Made by a program: the position numbers and the translations under genes. The notes below the pieces were generated by a model. The model searched no databases, was not told where the DNA came from, and saw only the letters and a list, made by a program, of their open reading frames with translations. A DNA stretch of 64,000 bases, taken from Eustoma russellianum. Lineage: Eukaryota > Streptophyta > Magnoliopsida > Gentianales > Gentianaceae. Below are positions 1 through 10,400 of this stretch, one piece after another. The DNA is taken from positions 5,282,429-5,346,428 of the forward strand of contig AP025069.1 of the NCBI GenBank assembly GCA_036186865.1, read 5' to 3'. Each line of letters opens with the position of its first letter. Within the stretch, counting starts at the first letter, position 1.

Positions 1-1526
1 ACAATTTACTATCATAAGCCTGCTATAACAGTGACAAATTCCGGATATCCAACCCTCCCATTTCCTTTGGTGTACAAATTTTATCCCAAGCTTTCCAATG
101 ATGTCGTCCATTCGACAAAAAATTTGCCATTTTCCTGCTTAGAGTATGAAGTACGCTTTTGGGCAGTCGTGAGCTGGCGATGATATGAATGGGCATAGAA
201 CACAGTACATGTTGCAATAATATAATTCGACCCGCCATTGAGAGTAGTTTAGATGACCAGGAATTTAACTTCGCATCAAAGTGATCAATTAGTGAAGTAC
301 AATACGAAGCGCGATTGATGCCTTTATACAAGTATGAACCCAAATATTTCATCGGTAATGTCGTGAGATTCATACCTAAGGTGGTTGATACTCGGCTCCT
401 AGCGACTGCTGCTCCAGTAATTACTTGGCTTTTATGAAGATTAACTAACTGGCCCGAGGCACGTTGATAGTCATCCAAGAAATGACAGAAACGCTGCAAA
501 TTTCGCACTGCTCCATTCAAAAAAATAACTAGATCATCAGCAAAACCCAAGTGGGTCACCCTTTGTACCCGACCTGCTTGGAACCCATTTATTGTACCAG
601 CATGCATGAGAGCATTTAGACCTCTTGAAAATCCTTCAGAGGATAAAATGAATAAAAGTGGAGAGAGGGGATCACCTTGTTTAACACCACGTGTAACCGG
701 AAAAAAACCAGGCGGTTTACCATTAACCAAAACTGAACACCTTGTAGCCGATAGATTATTTATAAGTATTCGAACAAGCCGCGGATGAAACCCCATGTTT
801 GCTAGCAGATTACCAAGATAAGACCAACTCACCCGATCAAACACTTTTGCCATGTTCAATTTGATTATGACATGGCCTCCTCGTATGGGTTTATCCAGTA
901 AATGCACCATTTCCTGAGCCAATAATATCTGTTCAGTAATGTCCCTCTCCTTCATAAAACCCGCCTGTTCTGGAGATATTAGTTTGGGTAAGATCATGGA
1001 AAATCTGGTAGCCACTATGCACGTAACAATCTTCGCCATAAAGTTAGTCAAACAAATAGGCCTAAACTCTGAGAAAGACGTTGGATTATTCACTTTAGGA
1101 ATCAACGTTATTAGCGCGGCTGACGTTGCTGCTGGCGGTCGCACTCCAAGAAAGAATTCTTGTGCTGCTTTATGCACATCTTCAAAGATCACTGCCAGAA
1201 TAGCCTATAGAAAGAACCTGGAAATCCATCTGGTCCTGCTACACTTGTTGGACTTAAATCCCACACTGCTCCCTTAACCTCCTCTATTGTTGGCAAAGAA
1301 AGCAACTGCTCATTTTCTTGGGACGTAACCATACATGGTATATACTGCAGTATAGACTCCTCATTCTCTGTAATTTCCGCTGTGAATAATGTTTTATAGT
1401 AGTTGACAGCTTCCTGCTCTATGACCAGCTGCTCAACGAGTTCCATGCCATCACTTCGCACAATTCGCCGAATGTGTTGTCGACGTCTTTGCTCCTTGAC
1501 TGTTTGGTGGAAGAAATGTGTGTTCA
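1..1526 (-). pseudogene. LINE (non-LTR retrotransposon) reverse transcriptase, truncated and frameshifted
   Basis: Part of the second ORF of a plant L1-type LINE, read on the minus strand from about 1526 and leaving the window at base 1. In order it shows the segment before the RT domain, the FRPICL block, QAGF, motif A, the GDPLSPLLF block, and motif C as FADDLVIF. Two defects are visible. A frameshift near 1190 separates the upstream part (1189-1526) from the main RT part (23-1192). In motif A the usual aspartate (KLDMAKAFD type) is asparagine (KLNMAKVFD), which should abolish polymerase activity. The 5' part (endonuclease) is missing, because homology stops at about 1527 where an LTR fragment begins. 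RNase H and the tail, if present, lie left of the window. This is a dead copy. Confidence 0.9.
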
Positions 1527-4186
1527 GATTTTTTTTAAAAAAAGGCACATACATATATATTCTAACGTACTACCGACACGTTATATATTTTATGTACGTA
1601 CATTAACGTCACACCACTATACTTAACCCATGTTTATGAGTATATTCAGGTCTTATATCATATGATATAAGTCATGGTGATGACAAATTTATTACGACAC
1701 GGTAAAAGGTTCTAAACCGAAAATTGTCGTATCGGTGAATACCGAAACTTCGCCAACGTGTCATGTACTTGCCATATATAGATGGCCAGCCCCTACACTT
1801 CAAAAATGGCCACAAATTTTGTGGATTACATGGTATGTGCAGCCATAAAATCATTCCATGTTGGCACACACAAATCACCCTCAATTAAGGCCAAATTGTG
1901 GAGATTCCAATTTCAATTTTGACACATGTTTGGACGCCACTTTAGATCAGCCTAAATGCTGAATATTAAAGTTTAATTTATGTATATTATATGTAACATA
2001 ATATGTATAACATGTGCAAAAATTTGGAATTTAATTAGAGAAAAATCGGGTAATCGATAAACGTCGAAAATTTGGTTCTCTACGTACATGACACATGGAA
2101 CATTTTTGTCATGGCATATAACATGTATCTAGACACTTTTTACATACTTCATACATTCTAAAGTGTTCTAGAAAAATCAATTAAGGGCTGATTGGAATAT
2201 ACCATGTGTGTATAATTAAATGTGCACTATTTTACAAAGTTTACAAAAATAAAATTCAGCACATATACAAGCATGTCGCACGCATACTACAGATATGTTG
2301 GAGCATATGTGGAGCTTTGTTGGCATCTTTATTGGCCAAGAATGAGGCATACAATGCTGGTGACATAAAGAAAGGAGCTACACAAGGTAACATTTCAAAC
2401 TATGTCACATTTGTAACGCATGCTGAAAATTTCAGCATGTGTGCATGGCTGGCCGATTTTCTCACTTAATAATGACATAATTTACTATCTTGAATCATGT
2501 GGATTAATTGAGAGATGTTATGGAAATGTTTTGAATATTTTATGGAATTAATAATATGATATCTTCAAATATCACACATGCTGAAAAATTCAGCATGTGT
2601 AGAAAAGAATGTGGCCAAATTCTAGGCCCTATTGGTGACTAATCTTTATTCTAAATTTAGTGAGAATGCCTTGCACTAAATGGTGATTGATTTCTTCTTT
2701 ATCTTCAAGGAATAAATCAAATCAAACTTGGCAATAATTTGAATTAATGTGTAAATGTTACACATGCTGAAATTTCAGCATGTGGAGAAGGTTATGGCCG
2801 ATTTTTATGATAGCAAATTGGAGAAATTTATCTTGATAATTATGTGAGATGATTATGTGACTTATGGTAACAAGTTTATGGCTAATTAGCATATGTTTTT
2901 TGAGGTTTAATTTCAGATTTATCTAGTCATCAAATGATGACAACTCCCATCCAATCAATGAGTGTCAAGTAAGCAAGAGCTTAATGATCATCCAATGAGG
3001 AGGTGCCAAGTAAGCAAGAACATGTCACAATGATGCAATACACTCTTCCAGGGACTTAGAAGATAATTTTCAAGAGGAAAAGGAGGGCTATAGGGGGCGG
3101 CCATATGGAGATAAAAAGGAAAGAAGAGAGCAAACAAAAGACAACAACAAGTCTTGCAAATTCAAAGGCCAAAAACGTTTTTCATCTCCTCTTCTACACT
3201 CTCTTTCTTTCTTCTCTCTAAAAGCCTATTGTACTCATATTCATATATTTGAATAGGCTTCATATAGACCACCACATACTCTCTTTATTGTTGTAAAAGA
3301 TTGATCAAGGTGTGATCAATCTTGCACTTGCAAGGTGGTGGTGTTCGTAATCATTGTATTCTCATACAAGGTTTGTAAAGGGTTGGAGTTGGTGTGTAAC
3401 TCCATCAACCCTGTGGTAAGGTGTTATTTTGTGTTTTGTGATTAGTGCTAACCGAGGAAGGTGTCCTCGAAGACTGGAGTAGGTTGTTTATAACCGAACC
3501 AGTATAAAATTCCTGGTGTTATTTACTTTCAGCACTTACTTTCAGTTTTAGCACTGTTTATCGTTTTTAATCACGTTGGTAAAAATAGTAAATGAATTTC
3601 AAAAATCATAAAACTTTCCAGAATCATAGGCACACGTTTTAAGGTTCTTTTAACGCAAGTTTCAACTCTTTTGGAGAAGTATAAGTCATCCAAACGCCCA
3701 AAGTTATGAGACTGGTGCAGTCTGAATTTCAGGCTTGCAAAGGTTGAGACTTTGAACGTATTTGACTAACTTCCCAAAAGAATTTTTCAAAACAGTTTCA
3801 ACCCAATTAAATACAACTAACAAAGGGTTAGTCATTAAATTTTCAGAGCATTTGGAGTTACGGACAAATAGGAATTAATTTTTCAAATCAGACTACCGTT
3901 TCTGGCAGATTTGCGCAATCTGACCACCAACAATTTTTCAAAGGGTTAGATGTTAAATTTTAATCTGAAATTTTTAGGAGATACTCAGAACATCTGAGAC
4001 TAAGTTCTCTCCAAATTTTAGAATTTTTGAAGACCTGCAACCTAGTTTTCAAAATGTTTCAAAACTGGTCCTGAAAACAGAAATTGTTTTCAGAAGTTGA
4101 GTTTTTGGTATAAAACAATTTTAAAAACCACTTTTTCCGCACCCACTATTCAACCCCCCTTCTAGTGGTGCCTTGCAGATCCTACA
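1527..4186 (+). mobile_element. SIRE-like Copia LTR, 5'-truncated fragment
   Basis: This matches the solo LTRs at 19719, 45076 and 49499 from the block 'aaggcacatacatatat' to the end 'cagatcctaca' at 4186. The first 430 bases or so of the LTR are missing, and the LINE abuts directly at about 1527. The junction therefore looks like a deletion or recombination point, not a clean insertion. No internal retroelement sequence (primer site, gag) follows 4186. The fragment contains three copies of the palindromic CACATGCTGAAA...TTTCAGCATGTG motif (about 2418, 2575 and 2761), a 20-bp palindrome around 1652-1671, and the conserved 3' block ending in TTCTAGTGGTGCCTTGCAGATC. It has no coding capacity; short ORFs here are not conserved among copies. 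Confidence 0.85.
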
Positions 4187-5020
4187 GAACATCCTTTCGA
4201 CATTAACTATGACCCTTTGATCCACACTGCTAAAGTCCGTTTGAGTCAAGCTACCTCAGCTACTCTACCCGGCTCACACTCAACTGTCACCTCAAGACTG
4301 GCGCACCCACTGCCTCAACTCGGCTGCTCAGCCACACTTCTGGGTTATGAGACGCTCTTGCTCATCCTGGCCAACCAATGAACCTACTAGCAAGCACTTA
4401 GTCATGCAATGTGACGCGTCGCGACACCTGGCAATCTTGCAAAAGTAGCTCACCAGCAGGACAGGACACATAGCACTCTTCCATAGTAGCTCAACATGCA
4501 TTGGTTGCCTAGATCATATAAAAGTATAGAAAACGTCCCACAGATGATCAAGTCCAATCTAATGGAGCGAATTTCGCCATTTGAGTAGGTGTTTCTAATA
4601 TTCCAGCTTAAATACTTTCTTTTAAATGGAAACATCTACAATTGACTTGAATGTCGGAGGATTTTCTCTAGAGTAAAACACCAGAGCCTCTAATGTTGTT
4701 GAATTCCGCAAGTGTTTTGCTACAGTTACCATTAGACTCAAAGTTAGAATCATCTGATAGTCCTAGGTAAAGATTCGATTTCGGCATTTATTAAATCATA
4801 ATACGAAATGTTCATCCTATAGTAAATTATGTCCAATAAACTTTATATTCGACTTAGACTAGACTTTTAACGGTTTGTGTCCCCTAATAATACTTCTAAC
4901 ATCCAAAACTGCAAATTCAAGGAAAGAAAAGTTAAAATATATCTCAGCCATATGTTGCCTAATCCTAAGGCATTTTTATCTGCTTACTCTAAATAGAACT
5001 ATGATCATTTCCGTCACAAT
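4187..5020. other. Intergenic, unrecognised
   Basis: Sequence between the LTR fragment and the cysteine protease promoter. The first 250 bases or so are C-rich, unlike the AT-rich sequence around them, and may be the remnant of another element. I find no convincing ORF, RNA gene or repeat boundary. The last 300 bases are ordinary AT-rich plant promoter-type DNA. Confidence 0.5.
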
Positions 5021-5023
5021 AGA

Positions 5024-5038
5024 ACTCTATATATATAT
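5024..5038 (+). promoter_or_regulatory. Putative TATA box of the cysteine protease gene
   Basis: The run CTCTATATATATATA lies about 95-105 bases upstream of the ATG at 5130. That leaves a plausible short 5' UTR of about 65-75 bases. It is inferred from position and composition only. Confidence 0.5.
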
Positions 5039-5129
5039 AGAAACTGTTATGTTTACTCTACTTAATATAAATGCTTGATTAGTATAAAGCTGACGTATAA
5101 GAAAACATAGAAGTTAAAGCTGTTAGAAA

Positions 5130-6916
5130 ATGGATGTTAAGCTTTTGATTGTAAGATTAGTTTTAGGTTTTGCATTGTGCAATCATATAGTAAATGCAAG
5201 AAAAATAAACCAATCCTCTATGCATGAGAAACATGAGCAGTGGTTGATTAGCTTCAACAGGACATACAAAGATGACGCAGAGAAGGCAATGAGATTCATT
5301 ATATTTCAGAAGAATGTGGAATTTATTGAGTCACTCAACAAAGGCGGAAATCGGCCTTACAAGCTTGGGATCAATGAATTTGCAGACCTAACGAACGTGG
5401 AGTTTCAAGCAACTCATAATGGTTTCAAGAACAAGAATCCTTCAATAGAGAAGTCCCCAAAAAAGACATCTTTTTGGTATGAGAATGTGTCTGCAGTTCC
5501 TTGGGATATAGACTGGAGAACAAAAGGTGCTGTTACACCTATCAAAGATCAAGGCCAATGTGGTAAGTATTTCTGTAATTCTATACGTTTAACTGATCTT
5601 TCTATTTCCAACGGAGTCAAGGACATACTCTTTATTGACTTTGGAATATGATGGAATAAAGCAACATGACTCACTAAAATGGCTGCGTTTCTTATATTGT
5701 GAAGTAGCAGTTGATGATGCAGTTTTCATTATGGGTCATCGGGAAACAATCACTGTGTTTTAACACATGGGTATGATTGCGTACATCCGAGCCCCTCATA
5801 CTCCGCCATAGACGGGAGTCTCTAAGGCAATGGGCAATGATGTTGTTAGGGGTGTTAAGCGAACCAAACAGTTCGAGATCTTTTCAAGTTCGATTCGTAT
5901 TCGATTCAAGTTCGTTCGTGTATTTTACTTAAACGAGCCGAATTCGAACACTATTTGAGTTCGTTTAAGCAGTTATAGTGTTATCGAGCCAAACTCGAAC
6001 CAATTTTTAAGCTTGTTACAGTAAACGAACCAAGCCAAACGGTTTGTTTAGCTAAATGAATCTGAATTCAAAAACTTAGTATTCGGCTCGACTCGATTCA
6101 TTAACACCCCTAGTTGTTGTATATGATAAACTGAGGCGTAAACCTATCATAGATCAGCATCCTGGTGAGTTGTATGTTAATGTCATTTTTATATATGTTG
6201 TATTGATTTCCATACATGTTTTGGTCATGTTTCTGTATGTTACAGTTCCTATTGTGACATCAAGCTTTTCTTCATCAGAATACTTCTAGAAAGGATGTTC
6301 TTGGTAATATATAGTCAATATTGCAGGATGTTGCTGGGCGTTTTCTGCTGTAGCAGCAATAGAAGGAATTCACCAGCTTAAAACGGGAAAACTGATCTCT
6401 CTATCAGAGCAAGAACTTGTAGACTGTGACACCAAAGAAGACCAGGGCTGTGAGGGAGGTCTCATGGATAATGCATTTGAATTCATATTAAAAAATCATG
6501 GCATCACAACTGAAGAAAACTATCCATATAAGGCAGCTAAAGGGACATGCAACAAAGAAAAGGCAGCCTCATACGCTGCCAAGATCACAGGTTTTGAAGA
6601 TGTGCCATCAAACAGCGAGTCGTCCTTACAGAAAGCAGTTGCCAATCAACCAGTGTCTGTTGCCATTGATGCTAGTAGTTTGGCTCTCCAGTTTTACTCT
6701 AGTGGCGTGTTTACAGGCGAATGTGGAACTGATTTGGACCATGGTGTTGCAGTTGTTGGCTATGGTACAAGTGAAGATGGTTTGAAATATTGGTTAGTGA
6801 AGAACTCATGGGGCACTAACTGGGGAGAGAATGGATATATCAGAATGCTAAGAGATGTTGATTCTGATGGAGGTCTATGTGGCATTGCTATGGAAGCTTC
6901 TTATCCAACTGCTTAA
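5130..6916 (+). CDS. Papain-family (C1A) cysteine protease, SAG12-like, two exons
   Basis: A secreted or vacuolar papain-type endopeptidase made as a proenzyme. Exons are 5130-5562 and 6327-6916, joined in phase at GT-AG sites (donor GTAAGT, acceptor TTGCAG). The product is 340 aa, the usual length of the SAG12 group. Residues 1-23 look like a signal peptide. Residues about 32-95 form the I29 inhibitor prodomain with an ERFNIN-type pattern (E..RF..F..N...I...N) and a GINEFADLT block. The mature enzyme starts near VPWDIDWR (about 126). The catalytic set is complete: oxyanion Gln141, Cys147 in GCCWAFS, His283 in LDHGVAVVGYG, Asn304 in NSWGTNWGENGY. There is no C-terminal granulin domain or ER-retention signal. 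The 764-base intron holds a SINE-like repeat and a MITE. The family acts in senescence, defence or seed protein turnover; which role applies here is not visible. Confidence 0.93.
5599..6121 (+). repeat. SINE-like repeat with Au-like 3' end (copy 1), split by a MITE
   Basis: Bases 5599-5846 match 16868-17166, and in part the minus strand of 43600-43706. The 3' part carries the block GCGTACATCCGA...CCGCCATAG.CGGGAG.CTCTAAGGCAATGGG followed by TTG-type repeats. This resembles the 3' end of Au-type plant SINEs as I remember them. A MITE at 5847-6112 sits inside the TTG tail, which resumes at 6113. I did not find clear polymerase III A and B boxes, so the SINE label is tentative. It lies wholly within the protease intron. 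Confidence 0.55.
5847..6112. mobile_element. hAT-type MITE, 266 bp
   Basis: The ends are the perfect inverted pair TAGGGGTGTTAA / TTAACACCCCTA. The flanks are GATGTTGT (5839-5846) and GTTGTTGT (6113-6120), an 8-base target duplication with one mismatch, the size expected of hAT elements. The interior is rich in TTCGA/TTCG words and has no ORF. The terminal TAGGGGTG and the TTCGAATTCG-rich interior are shared with the larger element at 59970-61105, which suggests one family. It is inserted in the tail of the SINE-like repeat in the protease intron. Confidence 0.8.
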
Positions 6917-7426
6917 GTTTACTTTTGAATCCCCTTATTTCATGTTTGTCAATTGTATAATATGTATGCCTCATTGCTGTACATTTAGCAATTTACATAT
7001 TATGAGAAGATACCACAAAATAAGGACAAAACTGACATTGAGGTCATGTCAAACTAGTTAATTTCTTCCTTTCTCTTCCTCTATTATATACAAGAAACTC
7101 AACGGTAGGGAATAGGGATGAACAAAATTCATATCATAAAAATAAATCTCTACAATACAAGTATCACAAAGACTCATAAAAGGACACAAATTTTGGTTAT
7201 ATATAGAAACTTAATATTGTTAAAAGGCAATATCAAACCATAATATATCTTGTATTTTCAGGGGGTAAATGAAAGTAATAGTCCAGAACAAGGTGGAATG
7301 TTCAAGACAGCTAACAAATATCAGGTCATTTAAAACCTAATATATTACGAACAAGGTGAACAAGAGCAAACTTTGCATAAATACGGCGAGTCTAAGCCCT
7401 ATAGATTGAACATAACTTTAGTAACA
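6917..7426. other. Convergent intergenic region, shared 3' flanks
   Basis: About 510 bases between the stop codons of the cysteine protease (+) and BRCA1 (-). It is AT-rich and would hold both 3' UTRs and poly(A) signals. No further gene or repeat was recognised. Confidence 0.6.
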
Positions 7427-10400
7427 CTATGTTGCCAGATTCTGCAGCTTGCAACCAGCAATGGAGTTCAAGATCCAAGAATTGGTCGTTGCTAAGGATC
7501 CAGTCGAAGCAGCTAAAGACTCTGCTTCCAAGCGCCTGCGCTCTATTATTGCACTTATCTTGTTTGGCTCACACTTCTGAGTCAGTTCAAGGCTATAAAT
7601 AATGTATGTAGTTGAAGCAGAGTTTCTGGATAGAACAGTTTTTTGATCTCCCGAAATAGGCTTCCTGTGCAGGACTGTTCCTCCACCAGCGACAACAAGA
7701 TCATGCAGATATCTTCTGTATGATGCTTCAAAATCACCCAGAAAGTAGAATTCCAACCCATCAAAGAGCTTTGGCTTCTGCAAATTTCACAGGATTGACT
7801 TTTAAGATTCATGTCATTTTCCCTTTGTTCATACATATAATTCACACAGCAAAAACTATGTTTGATACATGAAAGGAAAGCAAAACTATGGCTCCTCTGA
7901 ATGATAAAAATTTTGTGGTTATCTTTTGGATTTCAGGGGCAGATGTGTTGGTTAGTCGCCTGTTCTCCCTTGTAAGTCCTTGTTCTAAATCAATGAAAAT
8001 TTATTCGTACATTGTAAATCCTAGTTCTCATAAATTAAAATTTTCGTACAAAAAAACTATGGCAATATGAAATATCATGATAAAGAAAATGCCAATGGAT
8101 AAAAAGCAAGTTTCCAGATAAACTGAAAGTGGAGACAGACAGGAAACAAAGTACCAACATGACAAATATAGTAGGCAAATGGAAGTTTTTGCATGCATGT
8201 CCAAGAAACAGTTTAGTTAGTATCTGATCAAACTTCTGTTGCTGTGGAAAAAAAATAACCTTTTGTAGAGTTCTTAATCTTCCAACTCTAGGTCCTTTCC
8301 TGATACCATGAATAACCTCAATTTCATAACGCTGTTCTTTGACTAGTTCCATGGAATTCATACAAGCTTCTACCCCTGCAAGAAAAAATATGACATCGTA
8401 TATAACATGAAAGCACTACAAATGAGCACCTCGGATAATTTGCTAGGCTGAGTTCAGCATATATATGCTGATATGGATCAACTCAACAGTTTCAGCATAT
8501 GGAGAAAAAATTTGCTCACATTCAAGAGTAACTATCCATTTTCCCTCTAAGATGCCCATCAAAACTTTGAGGGTTCTTTTGCAAGCTCTCTCTTCATTTG
8601 TAGAAGTAATGACATGGGTGACACTTGAATCCCAGTTCTTCAGAATTTTGACTCCAGACAATCTCTCAAATTGTGAAATAACAACCTGATATTCGTCAAT
8701 CAAATGCGTCATATGAGGAAGAGAAATAGTTCGCATTGCTTGTTAATGAAATAAATTTAAGCTCCAAGTATAAAGATCTCATTACTAGGATGTACCCCTT
8801 CAGCATGGAAGCATGGAAGTGGATATACAATTAAGGTAAGGATTCTACCTTTTCAGTATCAAGAAGACCTGAACAACACAGAACCAAGTTCTTGGACTCC
8901 TTATGAGACTTCCATTGCGAATCTGCTTTAGAGTCGTCTTGAGACAAATCTTTATGGATTGCAAAATTCCTGCAACTGAAGGAAAAGAAGTTTATTGTAC
9001 CCACCAAATGATGTTGATGTCAAAGTTCAGTTAAGAGAAAAGAAAAGAAAGAAAGAAAGAAAAAAGGGTGCAGGTTGTCTGATAATGGAATAAACCTTTT
9101 GGGAACAGATTTGATTTTCTCGCTGGATCCTGTTCCTTGTAACTCACAAGGCAGTTTACAGCTGGGATGAAGAGGGCAAAGCATGACATAGTTATCCTGC
9201 ATCAGGAAAATGCAGTGATTTTGCATGCCTGCAAAGCTTGACTAGTTGAATTCAAATACTTACATAATCCCAGCGACACTCTGAGGTCATCATGGCACAA
9301 GTAACATGGAAACTCTTGCGGCAGCTCTTCTGATAACACCCAAGAGCAGCCCCTTTGGTTCCACACAGAAAACATGTTAACCTTCTACTTCTTGTCAATT
9401 CAGACTCAAGATTGATTGCATTATCATCTTCAAAAAACACATTAGGAGCCCTGCAAGCATGAATCCGAGATTCTTATGTCATGTCTTGACAAGCATGCCA
9501 GCAAGCTTTCATAGCTTGTAAGGAAAATTAGCTCATGGGGCCATAAGAATACCACTCAACCAACAGACATTACAGAAATGGGGGGGGTAAAGCCAGCTAT
9601 AAGTTCAGCATGATAATTCATCAAAAGCATACTGTGGCCGTAAGAAGGTAGTACATGTAAAGAGTGTCCGTGGGAAGCAAAAAACCCTTACATTGTTGTT
9701 ATGCTAGAATTTCTGCAATCACTTAACAAATACTACATGCTCTCAGTAAGCTTTGGATTAGATATGTACCATTCTGCGCAATTCTTGTGAGCATGTAAGA
9801 CATTGGGTCCCTGAGCCAGATCACCTTTGACGGGCATGCCATCAAGGTAGTGAACCATTTTTCCTGAGGCCTGAAAGTTATAGGAAAATAGATGAATGGG
9901 GAAAAAGAGAAATTCCAGACAAGAGGATAGAGAATTGTGATGTTTTATGATAAGGGAGGGTACCTCAGACTGCTCTGGAGAAAGACAAAAGGCACATATT
10001 ACTTTACTAGGAATTGCTTCCCTTCTGCTTGGGAACGACTGAACCAACTTTGCCTCCGCTTCTTTGAATGAACTATCTTTATCGCTAGAACTTGACCTAG
10101 TTACTTCCAACACTCGTGTTCCTTTTGCTGCAACCTTGACATTATAACAAGGTAATTGAGGCTTATCAACCAGATTGTCCTGAGCCATCTCTTCAGAAAA
10201 CTTCACCTTTCTAGATCCTTTCCTCTTTTTGGCACTGGAATCTCCATAGTTTCTGATTAACATTTCTTCATTGAACTCTTGCTTCTCATCAGCAGGTGAC
10301 GTTTCAGTGAAATGAGAAGTTGAAACATCACTCTTCTTTTGAATCAAGTGATGTTCATTCAGCTTTGGGGTATCTTTCCTAGAATGACGTCTCCTTTTCA

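Noticed and set aside
606..1277. Plus-strand frames of 60 and 112 codons
   Set aside because: Antisense shadows of the LINE reverse transcriptase on the minus strand.
4187..4440. C-rich stretch as a possible exon upstream of the cysteine protease
   Set aside because: No match to the protease family, no convincing splice sites, and the protease already starts with a signal peptide at 5130.
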